Positions 1 through 5,922 of a stretch of DNA of 20,252 nt are shown here, in pieces. Source of the DNA: JBDSLU01 sp039916225 (GTDB taxonomy: Bacteria; Acidobacteriota; Vicinamibacteria; Vicinamibacterales; Vicinamibacteraceae); the NCBI GenBank assembly GCA_039916225.1, contig JBDSLU010000404.1:1-20252 (forward strand), written 5' to 3'. Under the pieces are notes generated by a model that had not been told where the DNA came from, ran no database searches, and saw only the letters and a list, made by a program, of their open reading frames with translations. Both the position numbers and the translations under genes were made by a program. The number at the start of each line of letters is the position of its first letter. Position 1 is the first letter of the stretch.

Positions 1-291
1 CTCGCCGGCTCCGTGCGCGGTGTGCTGACCGACGGCGTCTGCGAGGTCTGTCGGCTCAGCGTCGATCCCGGCCTCCAGCGACGCGGGATCGGCTCGGCGC
101 TGCTGGTCGCCATCGAAACGCGGTTCCAGAGCATCGAGGCCTTCGAGCTGTTCACCGGCAACCGCAGCGTCGAGAACCTGCGCCTCTACGACCGACACGG
201 CTACCGTCATGCGCGCACCAAGGCACTGTCGCCTGCGGTATCGTTGATCTTCCTTCGCAAGCTGGTATCCGTCTCGCAGCCACCCGCATGA
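1..291 (+). CDS. GNAT-family N-acetyltransferase, C-terminal part (5' end outside window)
   Basis: The reading frame is open from base 1, so only the last 96 residues are present. The acetyl-CoA binding motif A of GNAT enzymes is visible as RLSVDPGLQRRGIGSALL (Q-x-x-G-x-G/S type loop), followed by the typical motif B region VENLRLYDRHGYR near the C-terminus. GNAT proteins transfer an acetyl group from acetyl-CoA to an amine. The substrate cannot be told from this fragment. The stop codon overlaps the start of the next gene in ATGA, which indicates translational coupling with the VOC protein. Alternative functions are unlikely, but the exact subfamily is unknown. Confidence 0.85.
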   Translation, partial: LAGSVRGVLTDGVCEVCRLSVDPGLQRRGIGSALLVAIETRFQSIEAFELFTGNRSVENLRLYDRHGYRHARTKALSPAVSLIFLRKLVSVSQPPA

Positions 292-668
292 CCTCGATTG
301 CACCGTTCCTCTCCGTCCGCCGCGGCAGCGAAGCCCTGGCCTTCTACAAGGCGGCCTTCGGCGCCGAGGAGCTGCATGTGATCGAGGCGCCGGATGGCGC
401 CGTGGTCGCGCAGCTCGCCGTCGATGGCGCGCAGTTCTGGGTCAGCGACGAATCCCCCGAGCACGGCAACTTCAGCCCGGAAACGCTGAAGGGCGGCACC
501 GCGCGCCTGATCCTGACCGTGGCCGATCCCGACGCCGCCTTCGCCCGCGCCATCGCCGCCGGGGCCACCGTGGTGACGCCGATCACGGAAGAGTACGGCT
601 GGCGCGTCGGCCGCGTCGTCGATCCGTACGGCCATCACTGGGAAATCGGCCACCCGCTCGGCGCCTGA
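288..668 (+). CDS. VOC-superfamily protein (glyoxalase / bleomycin-resistance-like)
   Basis: This 126-residue protein has the usual length and layout of single-module VOC (vicinal oxygen chelate) proteins of the PhnB-like / glyoxalase type. It opens with an APFLSVRRGSEALAFYKAAFGAEE segment characteristic of the first beta-alpha-beta unit. It ends with GWRVGRVVDPYGHHWEIG, the conserved DP-x-G-x-x-W-E/I signature that supplies the last metal-ligand Glu. The family includes glyoxalases, dioxygenases, epimerases and antibiotic-binding proteins, so the reaction cannot be assigned. The ATG lies inside the upstream stop (ATGA), and the methyltransferase gene starts 6 nt after its stop, so it is probably the middle gene of a small operon. 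Confidence 0.88.
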   Translation: MTSIAPFLSVRRGSEALAFYKAAFGAEELHVIEAPDGAVVAQLAVDGAQFWVSDESPEHGNFSPETLKGGTARLILTVADPDAAFARAIAAGATVVTPITEEYGWRVGRVVDPYGHHWEIGHPLGA

Positions 669-674
669 CCCGCC

Positions 675-1265
675 ATGCTGGACGACCGTGAACGCTCGGC
701 GATCGACGCCCTGTGGACCGTGAAGATCAGCCAGGACGCGCGCGACCTGCCGCAGGCGCAGCGCTGCCGCAACCTCGAGCCGGACTCGGCCGAGTTCATC
801 TGCGCGCTGGCCGCGGGCTGCCGGGCGACGTCGCTGCTGGAGATCGGCGGCTCGAGCGGCATCTCGACGATCGCGCTCGCCGCCGCGGCGCGTCGGACCG
901 ATGGCCGCCTCGTCTCGCTCGAGATCGAGCCGGCGCGCCAGGCCGAGTCGAAACGGACGCTCGCCGATCTCGACCTGGCCGGCTACGTCGACTACGTGCT
1001 CGCCGACGCCGGTGACGTCCTCGATCGCTACCGCGACCTGCAGTTCGTCCTGATCGACTGCGAGAAGGACGACTACGTCCGCTTCTTCGATCGGCTGTCG
1101 CTGGCGCCGGGTGCGGTCGTCGTCGCCGACAACATCCTGTCGCACGACCTGTGGGAGTACGTCCGGCACGTCCGGACCCGGCCCGGCCTCCAGTCGGTCA
1201 CGCTGCCGATCGGGAAGGGCCTCGAAGTGAGCCGGCTGGTCGAGCCGCCGCCCGCCACCGTCTGA
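675..1265 (+). CDS. Class I SAM-dependent methyltransferase, O-methyltransferase-like
   Basis: This 196-residue protein carries a Rossmann-type SAM-binding motif I at residues 54-66 (LLEIGGSSGISTI). The acidic residue after strand 2 lies in SLEIEP (E83). Then comes LIDCEKDDY at 126-134 and ADNIL at 151-155. The last two resemble the IDADK...Y and DN-x-L segments of metal-dependent O-methyltransferases (the catechol OMT / caffeoyl-CoA OMT class), where the Asp and Asn bind the divalent metal. The substrate is unknown. It follows the VOC gene by 6 nt, and the three genes together look like the distal part of an operon. A start at 675 is chosen because it is the only one giving the full N-terminal helices without overlapping the neighbour. 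Confidence 0.85.
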   Translation: MLDDRERSAIDALWTVKISQDARDLPQAQRCRNLEPDSAEFICALAAGCRATSLLEIGGSSGISTIALAAAARRTDGRLVSLEIEPARQAESKRTLADLDLAGYVDYVLADAGDVLDRYRDLQFVLIDCEKDDYVRFFDRLSLAPGAVVVADNILSHDLWEYVRHVRTRPGLQSVTLPIGKGLEVSRLVEPPPATV

Positions 1266-1317
1266 CGCGCCGCGCGGTCCGGCCCCAGCACCACTGCCGC
1301 ACGGGCGCGGTTTTCTG

Positions 1318-1323
1318 TACACT
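1318..1323 (+). promoter_or_regulatory. Candidate -10 element (TACACT) upstream of the 2H-GNAT gene
   Basis: In the 102-nt gap between the methyltransferase and the 2H-GNAT fusion, a T-rich patch (TTTTCTG) runs into TACACT, which matches four of six bases of TATAAT. No convincing -35 box lies 16-18 nt upstream. Transcription would start near 1330, just before a short ORF at 1333. This is a weak, sequence-only call. Confidence 0.3.
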
Positions 1324-1332
1324 GTCGCCCTT

Positions 1333-1371
1333 ATGTTCGACCTCCGAACCAGGAGTGCAGGCCCCGCATGA
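1333..1371 (+). CDS. Possible 12-codon leader ORF coupled to the 2H-GNAT gene
   Basis: ATG at 1333 opens a 12-residue reading frame (MFDLRTRSAGPA). Its TGA at 1369-1371 overlaps the ATG of the next gene at 1368, giving the same ATGA coupling used by the annotated genes in this window. It lies about 10 nt downstream of a -10-like TACACT. The AGGAG at 1351-1355, which probably serves as Shine-Dalgarno for the downstream gene, is inside it. Such an ORF could be a translation-coupling leader, or it could be chance. Nothing in the peptide (no run of one amino acid) suggests attenuation. Confidence 0.25.
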   Translation: MFDLRTRSAGPA

Positions 1372-2342
1372 TTGCCGTCGTCGCTTACCCACGACTCGAC
1401 GTCGCCGACACCCGCGCCGTCGAGGCCATCCGCACTGCGCTCGATCCGCAGGCGCGGCGCATCGCCGCCCACGTGACGCTGGTCTTCCCGGTCGATCTGC
1501 CGCCGGCCGAGGTCGCGGAACGCTGCGCCGCGGTGGCCGCGTCGAGCCGGCCGATCCCGTTCGTCATCCGCAAGGCGATGGCCCGGCGCGAGCCGGACAG
1601 CGCCGGCGGCCGGGTCTTCTACGTGCCCGAGGAGGGCGCCGAGGCGACCTCGGCGCTGCACCGGCGGCTCTACGACGGCCCGCTGAAGGTGCATCTCTGG
1701 CCCGAGCCGCCCTACGTGCCGCACATCACCCTGGCCGTCGACCCGGACTGGGCGCGGTGCGAGGCCCTGGCCGAACGCCTGACCACCGGCGTGCGTCCGA
1801 TGTCCGGCTGGATCGACACGATCTCGATGATCGAGATCCGCGATCCGCGGGTGGTGACGATCGCGGACTGGACCGTCGGCACCTCGATCACGATCGTGCC
1901 GTTCGAGGACAAGTACCAGGATGCCTTCGCCCGCCTGAACAAGGCGTGGCTGACCGAGCATGGCCTGTTCGAGGAGGCGGATCGCGCCCACCTCGAGCAG
2001 CCGCGTAAGTCGATCCTCGCCAGCGGCGGCCAGATCTTCGTCGCCGTCGACAAGGGGAGCGTGGTCGGGGTGTGCGCGACGATCGTGCAGGATGCCGACA
2101 CGATCGAGTTCGCCAAGTTCGCGGTCGCGCCCGAAGCTCGCGGCCGTGGCATCGGCCGTCATCTCACCGCGGCGGCGCTGGCGTGGGCCCGCGATCGCGG
2201 CGCCCGCAAGGTGATGCTGCTCTCGTCGCGCAAGCTCGACGCCGCCCTGCGGCTCTACGAGCGCTCGGGGTTCATCTACGGGCCGCTGCCGGCACACGTC
2301 CCCTACTCGAGCGCCGACGTCTACATGGAACTGACGCTGTAG
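1368..2342 (+). CDS. Fusion of 2H phosphoesterase (2'-5' RNA ligase-like) and GNAT acetyltransferase
   Basis: The 324-residue protein has two halves. Residues 1 to about 165 form a 2H phosphoesterase domain: the two catalytic H-x-T motifs are HVT at 35-37 and HIT at 119-121, each followed by a hydrophobic strand, as in 2'-5' RNA ligase / cyclic phosphodiesterase proteins. Residues 172-324 are a GNAT domain, with the acetyl-CoA loop in APEARGRGIGRHL (about 254-266) and a C-terminal LRLYERSGF segment. 2H enzymes open or form 2',3'-cyclic or 2'-5' phosphodiester bonds in RNA or nucleotides. GNATs acetylate amines. Both catalytic signatures are intact. The start is supported by AGGAG 12 nt upstream and by the usual MIAVVAYP N-terminus. 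It is probably cytoplasmic. The joint substrate is unknown. Confidence 0.85.
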   Translation: MIAVVAYPRLDVADTRAVEAIRTALDPQARRIAAHVTLVFPVDLPPAEVAERCAAVAASSRPIPFVIRKAMARREPDSAGGRVFYVPEEGAEATSALHRRLYDGPLKVHLWPEPPYVPHITLAVDPDWARCEALAERLTTGVRPMSGWIDTISMIEIRDPRVVTIADWTVGTSITIVPFEDKYQDAFARLNKAWLTEHGLFEEADRAHLEQPRKSILASGGQIFVAVDKGSVVGVCATIVQDADTIEFAKFAVAPEARGRGIGRHLTAAALAWARDRGARKVMLLSSRKLDAALRLYERSGFIYGPLPAHVPYSSADVYMELTL

Positions 2343-2354
2343 ACAGCGACGCTC

Positions 2355-3116
2355 ATGGATACGTCGCAACCTCTGGCGCGCGTTGCGCTCGTCGGGGACC
2401 ACGATCCCGCTGTGGTGGCGCACCAGGGAATCCCGCTGGCGCTGGGGCTCGCGGCCGGCGACGCCACGCCCCGGCTTTCGTGGGAATGGCTACACACGTC
2501 GACGCTGGTGGGTGACATTGCTCGCAGCCTGGCCGACTTCGACGGCGTGTGGTGCGTGCCGGGCAGCCCCTACGCGAATATCGCCGGGGTGCTCGCCGCG
2601 ATTCGTATCGCGCGACAAGGGCGCCTGCCGTTTCTCGGCACGTGCGGCGGCTTCCAGCACGCCCTGCTCGAGTACGCCGAGGCCGAATGGGGCGTGCCCT
2701 CGCCGGCTCACGCCGAGCTCGATCCGACGGCCGCGAACCCGGTGATCGCGCCGCTCACGTGCGGGCTCGTCGAGCAGACCGGGGAGATCCGCTTCGAGGC
2801 TGGCTCGCGGCTGCTCGCGATACACGGCAGCCCCGACGCGGTGGAGGGCTATCACTGCAACTACGGCCTGAGCCCCGCCTACGCCGCTCGCCTCGACGCC
2901 GGTGCGCTGCGAGTCGCCGCCCGCGACCTCGCCGGCGAGGTCCGTGCCGTGGAGCTCGCCGGCCATCCCTTCTTCGTTGCGACGTTGTATCAGCCGGAAC
3001 GATCAGGCTTGGCTGGCCAGCGGCACCCGCTGATCGCGGCGTTCGTGCAGGCGGTGCGCGCGCAGGCCTCGGCAGCCGCGCCCTACTGGCCCACGCGCGT
3101 GAAGATCAGCCGATAG
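2355..3116 (+). CDS. Stand-alone CTP-synthase-type glutamine amidotransferase domain protein
   Basis: The 253-residue protein resembles only the C-terminal glutaminase half of CTP synthase (PyrG). It has no N-terminal synthetase domain. Residues 94-102 (FLGTCGGFQ) hold the nucleophile elbow with Cys97, encoded by TGC. GHPFFVATLYQPE at 203-215 matches the C-terminal GHPFFxxxQ(F/Y)HPE signature of CTP synthase, but Gln213 occupies the place of the catalytic His, while Glu215 is kept. A family annotated from memory as 'CTP synthase C-terminal region-related (seleno)protein' has this architecture, and in some members the Cys is selenocysteine. This one is the Cys form. Its physiological reaction is not established, to my knowledge. 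Its 3' end overlaps the minus-strand GH172 gene by 34 nt. Confidence 0.83.
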   Translation: MDTSQPLARVALVGDHDPAVVAHQGIPLALGLAAGDATPRLSWEWLHTSTLVGDIARSLADFDGVWCVPGSPYANIAGVLAAIRIARQGRLPFLGTCGGFQHALLEYAEAEWGVPSPAHAELDPTAANPVIAPLTCGLVEQTGEIRFEAGSRLLAIHGSPDAVEGYHCNYGLSPAYAARLDAGALRVAARDLAGEVRAVELAGHPFFVATLYQPERSGLAGQRHPLIAAFVQAVRAQASAAAPYWPTRVKISR

Positions 3117-5086
3117 ATGTCGAGGTTCATGCCGGTCGACTGATCGTGCCTGCCGACCATCTTCAGCATCACGCGGTTCGGCCCGTCGAGGAAGTCGAGC
3201 GTCCCGAGCGTCCGCCGAGGGGGCACTCCCCCGCCCGCTCCGAAAAAGTCGGCGGCCTCGCCGATGGCCACCTCGTTGCGGAACAGCTGCACGCGACCCT
3301 GGGCCGGCCCCTCGACGGCCTCGATCGCGACGGTGTAGCGGCCCGCCGCCGGCAGCTCGCAGATCAGCGACAGATAGTGCGGCCCGAACACCTCGCGGGC
3401 CTCGCGCACGGCGAACGCGAGGTAGCGGAACTCGCGGCCGGCGATCCGCTCGGAACGCTTGGTCAAGGTCGCATTGGTCCACGAGAACGCGTGGATCGGC
3501 GTCGTCCAGCCCGGCGTGAACACCGCGGCCTCGGGATCGTGGACCGCCCGCCCCTCGACCGCGGTCAGCGGCGCGATGCCGTCCGGCGGCCGCTCGGCGT
3601 AGAGCCACGTCACGCTGGTGTAGTCGGCCGGCACGGCGTTGCCGGTCGGTCCGTGCTCGATCGTCGTCTTCACGCTCTCGCGGAACGCGTAAGCGTCGCC
3701 AAGCAGCAGCCGGTAGCCGCCGGTCCGCCCGAGGTGACGCTTGAAATCGAGGCTGCCGCTGAACGGCAGCGAGACGCGGTCTTCCCACCGGCCGGGCACG
3801 TCGTACCAGCCACCGTTGAAGAAGTCCTCGGATCCGGTGCCGTGGGCGACGAGCGCGCCGTCGATGGTCGCCTGATCGTCGCCCTCGAAGAAGGTCGGTA
3901 CGCCGCCCGGCTCGGTGCCTTGCGCCTGCAGGAAGAACGCCACCGCGTGGCCGCGGCCACGGACGTCGAGGAACGTGAAGGGCTGGCCGGTGGTCACCTC
4001 GCGCTCGCGCCGCCAGCTCGCATAGAGCGCCCCTTCGTCGGGACGACGGGCGACGTTGGACACGATGATCTCGGCGTGCACGTCGATGGCCGGCCCGGAC
4101 GCCCGCTCCGACACCAGCTCGATGCGCGCCGACGTGGCGAACGGCATCGGCAGGTAGAGGTAGTTGGTGTCGTCTGCCGTGCCAATGAGGAACGAGCGCG
4201 TGGCGGGGTCACCGAAGCTGTAGCCGAACAGATCGCCGACCGGTCCGGTGATCGCCGGCGTCTTGGCACCGTCCCAATAGATGTTGAGGACGAGGTCGCG
4301 GGCCTTGGCTGCAAACGCGCGCGCCGGACCGAGACGCAGGCCGGCGATGCGCCCCGGGCTGGCGGTCTCGAAGATCGTGAGGCGCTGGCCCGGCCGGAGT
4401 GCGCCGTCGAAGCGCGTGGTCTTCAGCGCGGCGCCGGGGCCGCCGCTGGCGGCGCTGATGTCGGTGCCGGTGGCCGCGACCAACTTCGCCGCGCGATCGA
4501 GCTCGACGCGGAATCGATCGATCGCCGCCGGCGTGGCGCCGTATGTCTCGATGGCCGTGCCGGACGCATAGGTGGCGTAGTTGATCTGGTAGAACTGCAC
4601 CTTCTCGGCCTTGACGACCACCTTGAGCGACTGCGCGTAGGCCAGCGGCACATAGGCGTAGAACCCGCCGGCGCCGATGCCGACGACCGGCGACACGAAC
4701 GGGAACGTCCGCCCGGTGAACAGGTCGCGCATCGGGACCCGCAGCCGCGCCGCGGTCTCGCCGTCGAAGTAGAACTCGACGACGTCGTCGGTCGGCGTCG
4801 GCGTCCAGATGCGATAAACGACGCCCGGCCCTTTCAGGTCGGCGATGACGAGACCTTCGGGATCCTTGCGTAGAAAGGAGTGCTTGCCGGAGAACCCGTC
4901 GTCGTTGCCGCCGGTCCGGTCGTAGCTCGAGACCATGCCGACCGCGACCGACGGCTTGAAGCGCGGCAGCAGGTCGAGGCGCGCCAGCGCGTCGATGCCG
5001 ATCGGTTGCTGGGCCAGAGCGGGTGCCGCGCATGCCAGCCACGCGGCGGCGATCATCGACAGGATCAGCAGTCGGGCTCGTAGCAT
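3083..5086 (-). CDS. Secreted GH172 / DUF2961-family glycoside hydrolase-like protein
   Basis: The 667-residue protein starts with a clear Sec signal peptide (MLRARLLILSMIAAAWLACA, then cleavage after ALA at about residue 25). The mature part has the DUF2961/GH172 landmarks: SSYDRTGGNDDGF at 53-65, GPGVVYRIWTPTP at about 86-98, a strand ending in YFDG, and GTGSEDFFNGGWY around 416-428, whose Glu is a candidate catalytic acid. GH172 enzymes act on fructofuranosides or arabinofuranosides (difructose dianhydride and D-arabinan activities are known). An extra C-terminal beta-rich region of roughly 100 residues (EVFGPHYLSLICELP onward) looks like a carbohydrate-binding jelly roll. The start at 5086 is preferred over 5116 because GAGGTG lies just upstream and the signal peptide then begins correctly. 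The substrate is not predictable from sequence. Confidence 0.85.
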   Translation of the reverse strand: MLRARLLILSMIAAAWLACAAPALAQQPIGIDALARLDLLPRFKPSVAVGMVSSYDRTGGNDDGFSGKHSFLRKDPEGLVIADLKGPGVVYRIWTPTPTDDVVEFYFDGETAARLRVPMRDLFTGRTFPFVSPVVGIGAGGFYAYVPLAYAQSLKVVVKAEKVQFYQINYATYASGTAIETYGATPAAIDRFRVELDRAAKLVAATGTDISAASGGPGAALKTTRFDGALRPGQRLTIFETASPGRIAGLRLGPARAFAAKARDLVLNIYWDGAKTPAITGPVGDLFGYSFGDPATRSFLIGTADDTNYLYLPMPFATSARIELVSERASGPAIDVHAEIIVSNVARRPDEGALYASWRREREVTTGQPFTFLDVRGRGHAVAFFLQAQGTEPGGVPTFFEGDDQATIDGALVAHGTGSEDFFNGGWYDVPGRWEDRVSLPFSGSLDFKRHLGRTGGYRLLLGDAYAFRESVKTTIEHGPTGNAVPADYTSVTWLYAERPPDGIAPLTAVEGRAVHDPEAAVFTPGWTTPIHAFSWTNATLTKRSERIAGREFRYLAFAVREAREVFGPHYLSLICELPAAGRYTVAIEAVEGPAQGRVQLFRNEVAIGEAADFFGAGGGVPPRRTLGTLDFLDGPNRVMLKMVGRHDQSTGMNLDIYRLIFTRVGQ

Positions 5087-5114
5087 GGCACCTCGTGACG
5101 GATTCACGCGTGGC

Positions 5115-5120
5115 ATTATC
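5115..5120 (-). promoter_or_regulatory. Candidate -10 element (GATAAT) for the GH172 gene
   Basis: On the minus strand, GATAAT (five of six to TATAAT) lies 28 nt ahead of the GH172 start. This would give a leader of about 20 nt that contains the GAGGTG ribosome-binding site. No good -35 box is seen at the expected distance. It lies in the 76-nt divergent gap shared with the plus-strand gene at 5163. Confidence 0.4.
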
Positions 5121-5162
5121 CTGGAACCGGCGCTCGTCGGCTACGCGGCGCCAGGAAATCCC

Positions 5163-5711
5163 ATGCGAGACCGCGACCTCAGCGAACGCCGAAAGCGACG
5201 GGGAAATCGACGCTACTACCGGAAGCTGCTGCGGTGGCCCACCGCGGTAGTCACCGTCGATCTCGAACGTGGCGGCCCCTTCGACATGTGGCACTGGCAT
5301 CCCGACATGTGGGGTCGTCGCAGCCAGCCTCGGGGCCGCTCCCGGCACGCCCATCTGACCGCCCTATTCGCCGCTCTCGAGCGACTCGTCCGCGAAGCGG
5401 AGGGTCTGTCGAGACCGTTGCAGGTGTTCGCCCATGTCGAGGACGCCTTCCCCAGCAGCGACGCACTCTACGTCCACGGCCCGAACTCGGGCGGCGTGGC
5501 GTACTCCTACGGCTTCGTTGGCTACACGTTCGGCGAGCCGGTGCCGGACTGGCTGATACCCTTCGTCGACGTGCAGCGCTTCGAGTTCGGAGTCTCGAGC
5601 GGCGCCGATCTGGAGCGACCGGCCCAGGAGCCTCCGGCCGGCCGCCATTTCCTCGTGGTGCCCCGCGGCCGCCTGGGCCGCGGCGCACCGACTGCACACG
5701 AGATCCCGTGA
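5163..5711 (+). CDS. Unrecognised protein, 182 aa, with an aromatic/His-rich motif
   Basis: I do not recognise this family. The N-terminus is strongly basic (MRDRDLSERRKRRGNRRYYRK). It is followed by a strand-like VVTVDL and a striking WHWHPDMWG segment at about residues 43-51 that could bind metal or stack on a ligand. The centre has a helix (HLTALFAALERLVREAE). The second half is rich in aromatic residues (YSYGFVGYTFGEPVPDWLIPF). No signal peptide or membrane segment is seen. The ATG at 5163 has AGGA six nucleotides upstream (5153-5156), which decides the start; earlier in-frame starts lie inside the divergent gene. The stop overlaps the start of the next small gene. Codon use and GC at third positions fit a real gene. 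Confidence 0.7.
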   Translation: MRDRDLSERRKRRGNRRYYRKLLRWPTAVVTVDLERGGPFDMWHWHPDMWGRRSQPRGRSRHAHLTALFAALERLVREAEGLSRPLQVFAHVEDAFPSSDALYVHGPNSGGVAYSYGFVGYTFGEPVPDWLIPFVDVQRFEFGVSSGADLERPAQEPPAGRHFLVVPRGRLGRGAPTAHEIP

Positions 5712-5899
5712 TGATGAACGCCGCCTGGCACGATGCTCACCCCATGCCGCCCCGCGCGACGCTGGCCCAGCGCGTCACGTGGCACCTCGCGCACGCCAAG
5801 GCCTGCGGCTGCCGCCCGATCCCGGCGACCGTCGGCGCCGAGCTGAAGCGGCGCGGGACGAAGGCGCCGGCGGCAAAGCGGATCGCCAAGAAGCGTTGA
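5711..5899 (+). CDS. Small basic protein with a CGCRPIP motif (62 aa)
   Basis: The small protein begins at 5711 (or at the in-frame ATG at 5744). It contains RVTWHLAHAKACGCRPIP followed by a Lys/Arg/Ala-rich tail (KRRGTKAPAAKRIAKKR). I have a weak memory of small uncharacterised bacterial proteins with a similar His-Ala-x-x-CGCRPIP core, but no function is known to me. The two Cys residues plus nearby His could form a metal site, and the basic tail suggests binding to nucleic acid or another anionic partner; both are inferences. The start overlaps the upstream stop by one base (TGATG), so the two genes are probably co-translated. aroA starts 23 nt downstream. Confidence 0.6.
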   Translation: MMNAAWHDAHPMPPRATLAQRVTWHLAHAKACGCRPIPATVGAELKRRGTKAPAAKRIAKKR

Positions 5900-5907
5900 T
5901 TTGGTGC

Positions 5908-5913
5908 GATAAG
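5908..5913 (+). promoter_or_regulatory. Candidate -10 element (GATAAG) just ahead of aroA
   Basis: GATAAG (four of six to TATAAT) ends 9 nt before the aroA GTG. No Shine-Dalgarno sequence is seen in between. If used, the transcript would have almost no leader. No -35 match is seen, so the call is weak on its own. Confidence 0.25.
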
Positions 5914-5922
5914 CTTCGCGGC

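Noticed and set aside
1266..1317. Possible terminator hairpin CCGC-ACGGGC-GCGG followed by TTTT
   Set aside because: The stem is only 4 bp and the T-run is short. In this GC content such structures are common, so it is not called as a terminator.
207..2423. A 738-codon minus-strand open frame opposite the first four genes
   Set aside because: It has low-complexity Arg/Asp/Gly-rich sequence, spans several clearly coding plus-strand genes, and has no family features.
2549..4873. A 774-codon plus-strand open frame running through the GATase gene and antisense to GH172
   Set aside because: It has shadow composition, crosses from sense to antisense of two real genes, and shows no domain motifs.
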